A stretch of DNA of 38,569 nt from Xanthomonas maliensis (GTDB lineage: Bacteria; Pseudomonadota; Gammaproteobacteria; Xanthomonadales; Xanthomonadaceae), in the NCBI RefSeq assembly GCF_009192945.1, contig NZ_NSET01000064.1, positions 1 through 38,569 of the forward strand. Reading direction: 5' to 3'. Positions 31,005 to 37,420 of the stretch are shown one piece after another. Below the pieces are notes generated by a model. It was given only the letters and a program-made list of their open reading frames with translations. It was not told where the DNA came from and ran no database searches. The position numbers and the translations under genes are program-made. Within the stretch, counting starts at the first letter, position 1; every line of letters begins with the position of its first letter.

Positions 31005-32254
31005 CACCACGCCACGCCCAGCGCGCGCGCGACGTCCACGCCGCTGCGCAGGCCGTCTTCGTGGAAGCCATATCCCCAGGCAGCGCCGGCGAACCAGGTC
31101 CGCTGTCGGCCCTGGATCTGCGCCTTGCGGCCTTGTGCCGCGACGGCAGCGGCATCCTGCACCGGATGGCGATAGCGCATGCGCCTCAGGATCTTGGCCG
31201 GATCGATTTCCTGGCTACGGTTGAGGCTGACGATCAGCGGCTGGCTGGACTCGATCGACTGCAGTGCGTTCATCCAGTAGCTCACCGTGCACGGCGCCTG
31301 CGGATCGGCCGGCACATGCGCATTCCACGCCGCCCAGGCACGACGATCGTGCGGCAGCATGCGCGCGTCGGTATGCAGCACGGTGTCGTTGTCTTGATAG
31401 GTGATGGCGCCAAGCACGGCCCGCTCGTCGGTGCTGGCGTCGCTGAGCAGGGCCAATGCATCGTCGGCATGGCAGGCCAACACCACCTGGTCGAAGGGCT
31501 CTTCGCCATGCAGGGTCGCGACCATCGCGCCCTGCGGCGTACGGCGGATTGCATGCACCGGCGTGGACGGACGCTCGATGACCTGCCAGCGTCGACGCAG
31601 CGCCTTGACGTAACTGGACGAGCCGCCGCGCACGACCTGCCATTGCGGTCGGCCGGTCAGTTGCAGCATGTGGTGATTGGCCATGAAGCCGATCAACTGG
31701 CCCATCGGGAAGTCGAGGATGCGCTGCGACGGCGAGGACCACAACGCCGACGCCATCGGCACCAGGTGCTGGTCGCGGAATGTGGACGAGTAGCCGTGCC
31801 GTTGCAGGTAGTCGCCCAGCGTGCTGGTGCGCTCGTCGTTGTGCAGCACCGCGGGGGCCTGGCGGTAGAAGCGCCGCAAGTCGGCGAGCATGCGCCAGAA
31901 GCGTGGGCTCAGCAGGTTGCGACGCTGGCAAAACAGGCCGTTGAGGGTCCCGGCGTTGTATTCCAGCCCGCTCCGCGCGTCCTGCACGGAGAAGCTCATC
32001 GTGGTCTCCTGCGCGCACACGTCGAGTTCGGCAAACATCCTTGTCAGTAGCGGGTAATGCTGTGGGTTGAACACGATGAAGCCGCTGTCGACCGCATGCG
32101 ACACGCCGTCGAGCTGGATCGCATGGGTATGCGTGTGGCCGCCGAAGTAGTCGGCCGCTTCGAACAAGGTGACCTCGTAGCGGCGCGACAGCAGCCACGC
32201 TGCGCCCAATCCTGCGATGCCGCTGCCGACCACGGCGATGCGCTCGCCGCTCAT
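31004..32254 (-). CDS. FAD-dependent oxidoreductase, UfaD-like
   Basis: A 416-aa flavoprotein of the amine-oxidase/phytoene-desaturase type. IAVVGSGIAGLGAAWLLSRRY at the N-terminus is the ADP-binding fold (GxGxxG), EAADYFGGHTHT the second motif, and TWFAGAAWGYGFHEDGLRSG the C-terminal FAD motif. In lipid clusters such as ufa in Rhodobacter, a homologous flavoprotein desaturates methylated acyl chains; this is the most likely role here, by context. Coupled to the desaturase (4-nt overlap) and DUF1365 gene. The start at 32254 matches a classic Rossmann start (MSGERIAVVG); the longer frame to 32623 is antisense noise. Confidence 0.92.
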   Translation of the reverse strand: MSGERIAVVGSGIAGLGAAWLLSRRYEVTLFEAADYFGGHTHTHAIQLDGVSHAVDSGFIVFNPQHYPLLTRMFAELDVCAQETTMSFSVQDARSGLEYNAGTLNGLFCQRRNLLSPRFWRMLADLRRFYRQAPAVLHNDERTSTLGDYLQRHGYSSTFRDQHLVPMASALWSSPSQRILDFPMGQLIGFMANHHMLQLTGRPQWQVVRGGSSSYVKALRRRWQVIERPSTPVHAIRRTPQGAMVATLHGEEPFDQVVLACHADDALALLSDASTDERAVLGAITYQDNDTVLHTDARMLPHDRRAWAAWNAHVPADPQAPCTVSYWMNALQSIESSQPLIVSLNRSQEIDPAKILRRMRYRHPVQDAAAVAAQGRKAQIQGRQRTWFAGAAWGYGFHEDGLRSGVDVARALGVAW

Positions 32255-33246
32255 CGCCGCCCCCGAGCCGCGCGACGCGTCAATGCTGCCGGCATCGGCT
32301 TGAGGTCCCATACCAGCCCCAGCCAGGACATGGCCGTCAACCCATACCAGGTCAGGTCGTACTCCCACCAGCGCAGGCCTTGCCGCGCCGAGCCAGGGTA
32401 GAAGTGGTGATTGTTGTGCCAACCCTCGCCGAAGGTGAGCAGCGCCAGCAACCAGTTGTTGCGGCTGTCGTCGCGGGTGTCGAAGCGTCGGCTCCCGAAG
32501 CGGTGCGCCAGCGAGTTGATGGTGAAGGTGGCATGGAACAAGGCCACCGTGGAGATCGCAAAGCCCCACACCAACAACTGCGGTCCATTGGTCTGCAACT
32601 GCGGTGCGGCGGCGGACAGCCATTCGCCCAGCAGATACAGGCCCAGGGCCAGCAGCGTGGGAAGCACGATGTCGAAGCGATCGAGGAAGCGCAGCTCAGC
32701 GAAGCGGCGCAGGTCCGGGATGGCGTCCCAATCGGTGCGGAAGTTGCGCGGGGTCAGGAACCAACCGGTGTGGCTCCACCAGAACCCATGCTGGGCGGGC
32801 GAATGCGGATCTTGGCCGGTGTCGGTGTGGCGATGGTGATTGCGATGATGCGCGGCCCACCACAACGGACCGCGTTGCACGCAGGTCGCGCCGATCGCTG
32901 CAAACACGAACTGCAGGACCCGCGAGGTCTTGAACGCGCGATGGGAGAAGTAGCGGTGATAGAAGCCGGTCAGGGCGAACATGCGCAGCGCGTACAGCGC
33001 GAGGGCCACCGCGACCGCGAACCAGGACACGCCAACCCACAGTACTGCCAGGCAGGCCAGGTGCAAGGCGATGAAGGGCAGTGCACGCAACCAGTCGATA
33101 CGGTCGGCCGTCACTGCATCCAGCGGCGCCTGCGCCTGGGTGTCGACCCAACGCCGCAGGCTGGCACCCCATCGATGGGGGCGACTGGAGCGGCGCTCGG
33201 CGCCGGTGCTGGGGACAGCGTGGGGATCCAGTCCAGGACTCGGCAC
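32251..33246 (-). CDS. Delta-9-type acyl-CoA/phospholipid desaturase
   Basis: A 331-aa membrane di-iron desaturase. The three His boxes are present: HRYFSH, HHRNHH and HNNHH (in EGWHNNHHFYPGSA), with four hydrophobic helices around them. It adds a cis double bond to saturated C16/C18 chains using O2 and electrons from an unknown donor. The start is taken as GTG 33246 because AAGGAGG lies 9 nt upstream; an ATG at 33291 (15 more residues) lies upstream of that ribosome site and is less likely. It is the first gene of the lipid run, separated from the anti-sigma gene by a hairpin. Confidence 0.92.
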   Translation of the reverse strand: MPSPGLDPHAVPSTGAERRSSRPHRWGASLRRWVDTQAQAPLDAVTADRIDWLRALPFIALHLACLAVLWVGVSWFAVAVALALYALRMFALTGFYHRYFSHRAFKTSRVLQFVFAAIGATCVQRGPLWWAAHHRNHHRHTDTGQDPHSPAQHGFWWSHTGWFLTPRNFRTDWDAIPDLRRFAELRFLDRFDIVLPTLLALGLYLLGEWLSAAAPQLQTNGPQLLVWGFAISTVALFHATFTINSLAHRFGSRRFDTRDDSRNNWLLALLTFGEGWHNNHHFYPGSARQGLRWWEYDLTWYGLTAMSWLGLVWDLKPMPAALTRRAARGRR

Positions 33247-33278
33247 GCGTGGTTTCCTCCTTAGGTACGTGTAGGCCT

Positions 33279-33305
33279 GTACGGATATCATTTCAGAACG
33301 GATGC
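33279..33305 (-). promoter_or_regulatory. Candidate promoter for the lipid-modification operon
   Basis: On the minus strand GCATCC (plus 33300-33305), 15 nt, then CCGTAC (plus 33279-33284), resembling the general -35 xCATCC and -10 CCGAA of SigK-type promoters. The spacer is shorter than the roughly 17 nt I know for SigK, and the sigma gene itself does not show the same pair, so this is a guess. It lies in the only gap that could hold the operon promoter. Confidence 0.25.
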
Positions 33306-33382
33306 ACCCGCGATCGACTGTGATTCACAGGAATGATCTGCAGGCCAGCCTTCAGCGGCCGGAGGACAGCCGCAACATCCAT

Positions 33383-33403
33383 GCCCGGCAAGTATTGCCG
33401 GGC
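33383..33403 (-). terminator. Hairpin between anti-sigma gene and lipid operon
   Basis: GCCCGGCAA pairs with TTGCCGGGC across a 3-nt loop, a 9-bp perfect stem 62 nt past the anti-sigma stop. No T-tract. It suggests the sigma unit and the desaturase operon are separately transcribed. Confidence 0.5.
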
Positions 33404-33464
33404 TCGCTGAGGCTGCTTGTGAAGACACTCTAACGGAGAAGGCGGGCCGTCCGGGCGCCTCGGG

Positions 33465-34301
33465 TCAGGGCGCCATCGCCAAGGTGCTGATCCCGCCCTT
33501 GGCGACCACGGTGCCGGTAGCCACGCCGCCGGGCGCACCGCCGGGCGGTTCCATGGTCACCGCCAGGATGGCGTCGTTGCCGAGCATCGGCATCAACGGA
33601 TCGGGGATGCGGGCGCGATGCGTGCGCTGATCATCGAAGGTGCCCATCGAGTGCGCCTTGCCATCGGGCGTGATCAACCACAGTTCCGGCACCTTGCCGG
33701 CGGTTGCGGTGCGATCCAGCGGCGTGACCGTGATGGTGTGCTTGTCGGCGTCCATCAAGGCCACGTAGCCAGGCCGTCCATCCTCGGTTGCGAGCGTGGA
33801 GGTCATGGCGACCCCGGACGTGCTTGCGGGGGCAGTGGTATCGGGAGGCGTGACGCTGGGCCGTGGCGGCGGCGTCTGTGCGGTGATGTCGGAACTCGGC
33901 ACCGGCGGTGCACGCAGATTCAACACCGCCAGCACGCAAACCGCCGCCGTCGCCAGGCCGGCCACCGCGGCCACGCGCCAGAACCGCAGGTTGTTCCACA
34001 ACGTTGGCGCCGGCGTTGCCGTGGTGGTCGGCGCAGACGGCACCGCGCGCAGCGGCGTCTCGAAGCCCAGTGCCTGGCGGATGCGGGGCCAGACCTGCTC
34101 GGGCGGCGCGACTTCGCCAATTTCGTCCAGCAGCGGCGCCAAATGCACCTGCCATTGCGCCACTGCCTGGGCGAAGCGGGCATCGGTGGCCAGGCGCTGT
34201 TCGGCCGCCAGACGGGCATCGGCATCCAGCAAGCCGATCACGTACTCGCCGGCCAGCACGTCGGTGGGCGGTTCCTGGTCGATGGGGAGAGGCGTACTCA
34301 T
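33465..34301 (-). CDS. RskA-type anti-sigma factor
   Basis: A 278-aa protein. The N-terminal cytoplasmic domain (about 1-85; GEYVIGLLDADARLAAEQRL, WPRIRQALGFETPL) is the anti-sigma region of the RskA group. One transmembrane helix follows near 105-130 (VAAVAGLATAAVCVLAVLNL), then a Pro/Thr-rich linker and a C-terminal periplasmic RskA domain (GYVALMDADKHTITVTPLDR, GKVPELWLITPDGKAHSMGTF). It lacks a zinc motif. In Mycobacterium, RskA binds SigK and is cut by proteolysis on redox or other stress. The ATG at 34301 overlaps the sigma stop (ATGA); ATG 34313 is an alternative. Confidence 0.9.
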   Translation of the reverse strand: MSTPLPIDQEPPTDVLAGEYVIGLLDADARLAAEQRLATDARFAQAVAQWQVHLAPLLDEIGEVAPPEQVWPRIRQALGFETPLRAVPSAPTTTATPAPTLWNNLRFWRVAAVAGLATAAVCVLAVLNLRAPPVPSSDITAQTPPPRPSVTPPDTTAPASTSGVAMTSTLATEDGRPGYVALMDADKHTITVTPLDRTATAGKVPELWLITPDGKAHSMGTFDDQRTHRARIPDPLMPMLGNDAILAVTMEPPGGAPGGVATGTVVAKGGISTLAMAP

Positions 34302-34861
34302 CGTTCCAGACATGCCTTGAGTTTGGCCAGGCCGCGACGGATCCAGCTCTTGACGGTGCCGATGGGAGTTTGCGTGCGGGCCGCCAGTTCCTCGTAGGTG
34401 ATGCCGTCGAAGAACGCGGTGCGGATCAGTTCGCTGCGCGGCGGCTCCAATTCGCTCAGGCAGTGGTCGATCCGACGCCGGGTGGTGGCGCGCTCGGTGC
34501 GCTCCAGCGGCGAGGCATCGCTGGCGCGCAGGTCGCCAGCGTCGTCGAGCGCCACGTTGCGGCGCTGCGGCGCGGTGGTGCGCAGATGATCGATCGCCTT
34601 GTTGCGCGCGATCATCGCCAGCCAGGTGAAGCCGCGCGCGCGGGCCGGATCGAATTGGCCGGCCTTGTGCCAGATCAGGGTAAACACGTCCTGCAACACC
34701 TCCTCGGCTTCGGCGCGCTGCGGAATCATCCGCAGGCAGATGCCGAACAACTTGCTCGAGGTCTGCCGATACAAGGCTTCGAAGGCATGGCGATCGCCGC
34801 CGGCAGTGGCGGTCAGCAGGCGCCCGGTCTCATCGTCGTCGTGGCCAGGAATGGCACTCAT
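34298..34861 (-). CDS. SigK-type ECF sigma factor
   Basis: A 187-aa sigma factor with region 2 (HAFEALYRQTSSKLFGICLRM, AEEVLQDVFTLIWHKAGQFDPARARGFTWLAMIARNKAIDHLR) and region 4 (SELEPPRSELIRTAFFDGITYEELAARTQTPIGTVKSWIRRGLAKLKACLE). The pairing with an RskA protein and the RARGFTWL block place it in the SigK/ECF19-like group. It directly precedes the anti-sigma gene (4-nt overlap) and lies upstream of the lipid operon. The start could also be ATG 34873; neither has a good ribosome site. A DUF4345-like gene lies 58 nt upstream on the same strand. Confidence 0.92.
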   Translation of the reverse strand: MSAIPGHDDDETGRLLTATAGGDRHAFEALYRQTSSKLFGICLRMIPQRAEAEEVLQDVFTLIWHKAGQFDPARARGFTWLAMIARNKAIDHLRTTAPQRRNVALDDAGDLRASDASPLERTERATTRRRIDHCLSELEPPRSELIRTAFFDGITYEELAARTQTPIGTVKSWIRRGLAKLKACLER

Positions 34862-34919
34862 GCGGTCACGCATTAGCGAAAGGTGCGCCGATCCTACCGG
34901 ACTGAGCTGAAGGTGTCGT

Positions 34920-35288
34920 TCACCGCTGCCGGAACCACAGCAGCACCGCCGCCAGCAGCAGGACGATCTCGGTGCCGGCCAGCGCCACCGTGGGCGTGGA
35001 GACCGGCCAGAGACGGGCCAGCGAGGCGCTGCGGAACACCACGATGGGCAGGTAGAACGCCAGTGCGACCAGCAGGCCGGTGCGCGGTTGGTCGATCCAG
35101 GCGAAGTAGCCGAACAGGAAGGCCATGCCCAGCTGCAGGCCGCCGTAGATGACCAGGTACTCGGACTGGCCGGCCGGCGAGAGTTGGGTGTAGCCCACCG
35201 CATGCGCGGTCTTGGTCGGCGACAAGGTGCACCAGATCGCCAGGGCGAGGTAGAGCACTGCGTTGATCCACAGATACAGCTTTGCCAT
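34920..35288 (-). CDS. DUF4345-like four-helix membrane protein
   Basis: A 122-aa protein with four predicted helices: KLYLWINAVLYLALAIWCTL, YLVIYGGLQLGMAFLFGYFAW, TGLLVALAFYLPIVVFRSASL and ALAGTEIVLLLAAVLLWF. The Gly-rich YGGLQLGMAFLF second helix is typical of DUF4345 proteins, whose function is not known. AGGAG lies 7 nt before the ATG. It sits 58 nt before the ECF sigma gene on the same strand and may share its transcript. Confidence 0.72.
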   Translation of the reverse strand: MAKLYLWINAVLYLALAIWCTLSPTKTAHAVGYTQLSPAGQSEYLVIYGGLQLGMAFLFGYFAWIDQPRTGLLVALAFYLPIVVFRSASLARLWPVSTPTVALAGTEIVLLLAAVLLWFRQR

Positions 35289-35373
35289 GCGCGTGCTCCT
35301 GCAAGCGGAAGAGAACCCTGTGCCGTTGTAACCAGCGGCGCGTGGGGGCGCGTGAAGATGGGAGGCGCGCGGT

Positions 35374-36162
35374 TCAATGGGCCTCGCACTGCGCGACCAG
35401 CGGCTGCGCACGCGCCTGTTGCACTTCCGCCGCGTCCACGCTCCGGGGCGGTGCATCCGGGAACACGATGCGCACCTTCGGGTAATGACCGGAGGCGTCG
35501 CGCAGGTTGCCGACGCCGCGGAACACCAGCAGGCGTCTGTCGGCACTGGTGTAGGTGAGTTCGATCGCAGGCACGGCTGCGCCATACCAGGTGTCGAGGC
35601 TGAGACGATAGCGCTGGCGGCCCGCTGCCGCGTCCTGTTGCTGGATGCGGAAGACCAACTGGCGCTGCAGGCTGGGCAGCACGAACGCGACCCGCTGCGG
35701 TACGCTCGCCAGCGCCTCCCAATGGGTGCGCAGATAGCTGTCGAAGCCGGCATCGATCACGCGTGGCCCGTCCGCCGCCGGCAACGGGGCGCTGCGCTCG
35801 GCCGCACCGGGCCGTTGCTGGAACATCTCGCGGCGGCCGTTACGGCGACGGACGCCTTCGCGGTAACCGTCGCGGCCATCGACCAACTCGAAGTCCGGCT
35901 CTGGCCCATCGCCGTCGACCTGCTTGCGCGCAAACGCGCGGCCATCGGTGCAGCGATACAGCACCAGGCGACCGCCGCCCTCCAGCAACCAATGCGATTC
36001 GCGGTAGCGCAGCGCGCCGGTGTCGGCATCGAAGGCGTCCGCATCGGTGCGCGTGACAGCCAATGCAGCCAGCGGCGCGCTGCCGAGCACCAGCAGCAAC
36101 AGCGGTGGGAGCGGGCGGAAGGCCGCAATCCAGACACGACGCAGGTAGGTGGGCACGGGCAT
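35374..36162 (-). CDS. Exported protein of unknown function
   Basis: A 262-aa protein with an N-terminal signal or anchor (RRVWIAAFRPLPPLLLLVLGSAPLAALA) and a periplasmic body. Strands such as ALRYRESHWLLEGGGRLVLYRC, GFDSYLRTHWEAL and RYRLSLDTWYGAAVPAIELTYTS suggest a beta-rich, outer-membrane-lipoprotein-like (LolA-type) or sensor domain; this is an impression only. GGAG lies 8 nt before the ATG at 36162. The gene starts the minus-strand series that leads through DUF4345 to the sigma factor, 85 nt upstream of the DUF4345 start. I do not recognise a named family. Confidence 0.7.
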   Translation of the reverse strand: MPVPTYLRRVWIAAFRPLPPLLLLVLGSAPLAALAVTRTDADAFDADTGALRYRESHWLLEGGGRLVLYRCTDGRAFARKQVDGDGPEPDFELVDGRDGYREGVRRRNGRREMFQQRPGAAERSAPLPAADGPRVIDAGFDSYLRTHWEALASVPQRVAFVLPSLQRQLVFRIQQQDAAAGRQRYRLSLDTWYGAAVPAIELTYTSADRRLLVFRGVGNLRDASGHYPKVRIVFPDAPPRSVDAAEVQQARAQPLVAQCEAH

Positions 36163-36326
36163 CGGTGGTCTCCTCGATGGCAGTGCTGAGCAATACGGGG
36201 CTGGCGCCCGAATGGATGCGCCGATGGCGTCAGGACGTTCCCGACAGCAAGACGGCATGGGCGATCACGGACATTGGCAGGCGGTGGCGGGGCACGCGCG
36301 CGTGCCCGGCGCCAGGCCCTCGCTCA

Positions 36327-36746
36327 CTACGCCGGTGGCTGCAGGACAATGCAATCGACCGGGCAGGCCGGGAGGCATAGCGCGCAACCGGTGCACAGCG
36401 GCGCGATCACCGTGTGCATGTGCTTGGCGCCGCCGATGATGGCGTCCACCGGGCACGCCTGGATGCACTTGGTACAGCCGATGCAGTCGGCCTCGACGAT
36501 CCACGCCACCTGCGGGGGAGTGTGGGCGCCACGGTCGCGGTCATAGGGGCGTGCCGGGACGTGCAGCACGTGGGCCAGCGCGCGGGCGCCGGCGTCGCCA
36601 CCGGGTGGGCAGCGCTCCACGCCGGCTTCGCCGCAGGCCATCGCCTCGGCGTAAGGGCGGCAGCCATCGAAGCCGCACTGGCCGCATTGGGTCTGCGGCA
36701 GCAGGCGGTCGAGGCGTTCGACCAGTGCGGAGTGGGCGGTGTCCAT
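36327..36746 (-). CDS. rnfB: RnfB-like iron-sulfur protein without membrane anchor
   Basis: A 139-aa protein. CGQCGFDGC near 21-29 plus a further Cys in VERCPPGG form the 4Fe4S motif of the RnfB Fe-S domain, followed by two ferredoxin motifs: CIGCTKCIQACPVDAI near 88-103 and CTGCALCLPACPVDCI near 118-133. Compared with normal RnfB (about 190 aa in E. coli RsxB) the N-terminal membrane helix is missing. No other rnf gene is in the window. It begins 5 nt after the HAD gene stop, so the two are surely co-transcribed. Role: electron transfer, partner unknown. Confidence 0.9.
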   Translation of the reverse strand: MDTAHSALVERLDRLLPQTQCGQCGFDGCRPYAEAMACGEAGVERCPPGGDAGARALAHVLHVPARPYDRDRGAHTPPQVAWIVEADCIGCTKCIQACPVDAIIGGAKHMHTVIAPLCTGCALCLPACPVDCIVLQPPA

Positions 36747-36751
36747 GCGGA

Positions 36752-37342
36752 TCAGTGCGTGCGTGCGCCGCGGTACCAGCGTTGCTGCGCCAGCGCCAGC
36801 ATGGGGCGATCCTCGCGGCTGTCGCCATAGGCATGCACGCAGTCGTAGTGCGCCAGCTCATACTGCTGGCGGATGACGTCCGCTTTGCGCGGGCCGCAAT
36901 CGCCGCCGGCATAGCGGCCGCTGAGTATGCCGTCGTGGTGTTCGAGCCGGTTGCAGATCAATTCCACGCCGTGCTGCGCGCACCACGGTTGCAGATACAG
37001 ATCCAGCGATGCCGACACCAGCACCAGCGTATGCCCTTGGGCGTGGTGCCAGTCCATTCGACGCAGCATGTCCGCACGCAGGATGCCGGGCAGGGCCTCG
37101 TGTGCGTAGGCCTGTCCGTGCGCTGCGAGTTCCTCCAGCCTGCGTCCCGTGAATACCTGGCGGGTCACGCGCGCGCGCAATGCATGCGCGGACACCAACC
37201 CGGCGCGAAACCCCAGCAGCCACGGCCCCACCGTCCAGCGCGCCTTGGCGCGCTGCGCCGGCGTCGCGACACGACGCAGGAACCCACCGTAGCTATCGCA
37301 GGTGGTGATGGTGTGGTCGAAGTCGAACAGGGCCAGGTGCAT
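36752..37342 (-). CDS. HAD-family hydrolase (HAD-IB, SerB-like)
   Basis: A 196-aa phosphatase. LFDFDHTIT at the N-terminus holds the nucleophile Asp and general acid Asp, TLVLVSASLDLYL (motif II Ser) lies near 109, a Lys in GPRKADVI near 153, and AYGDSREDRPML (motif IV) near 175. This is the IB subclass related to phosphoserine phosphatase and to enzymes on phospholipid heads or sugars; the substrate is not readable. ATG 37342 is the start, with no clear ribosome site. It follows metG by 78 nt. Confidence 0.9.
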   Translation of the reverse strand: MHLALFDFDHTITTCDSYGGFLRRVATPAQRAKARWTVGPWLLGFRAGLVSAHALRARVTRQVFTGRRLEELAAHGQAYAHEALPGILRADMLRRMDWHHAQGHTLVLVSASLDLYLQPWCAQHGVELICNRLEHHDGILSGRYAGGDCGPRKADVIRQQYELAHYDCVHAYGDSREDRPMLALAQQRWYRGARTH

Positions 37343-37382
37343 GGCGGCGAGGACGGGAGATCGGGGATGGGCGGATCTTAGC

Positions 37383-37412
37383 GGGGAATACGGGCGGCCT
37401 GACCGATTCCCC
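37383..37412 (-). terminator. Candidate hairpin between metG and the HAD gene
   Basis: GGGGAAT pairs with ATTCCCC across a 16-nt loop, 9 nt after the metG stop on the minus strand. No T-tract, so it may only attenuate read-through. Confidence 0.35.
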
Positions 37413-37420
37413 ATCCCGCC

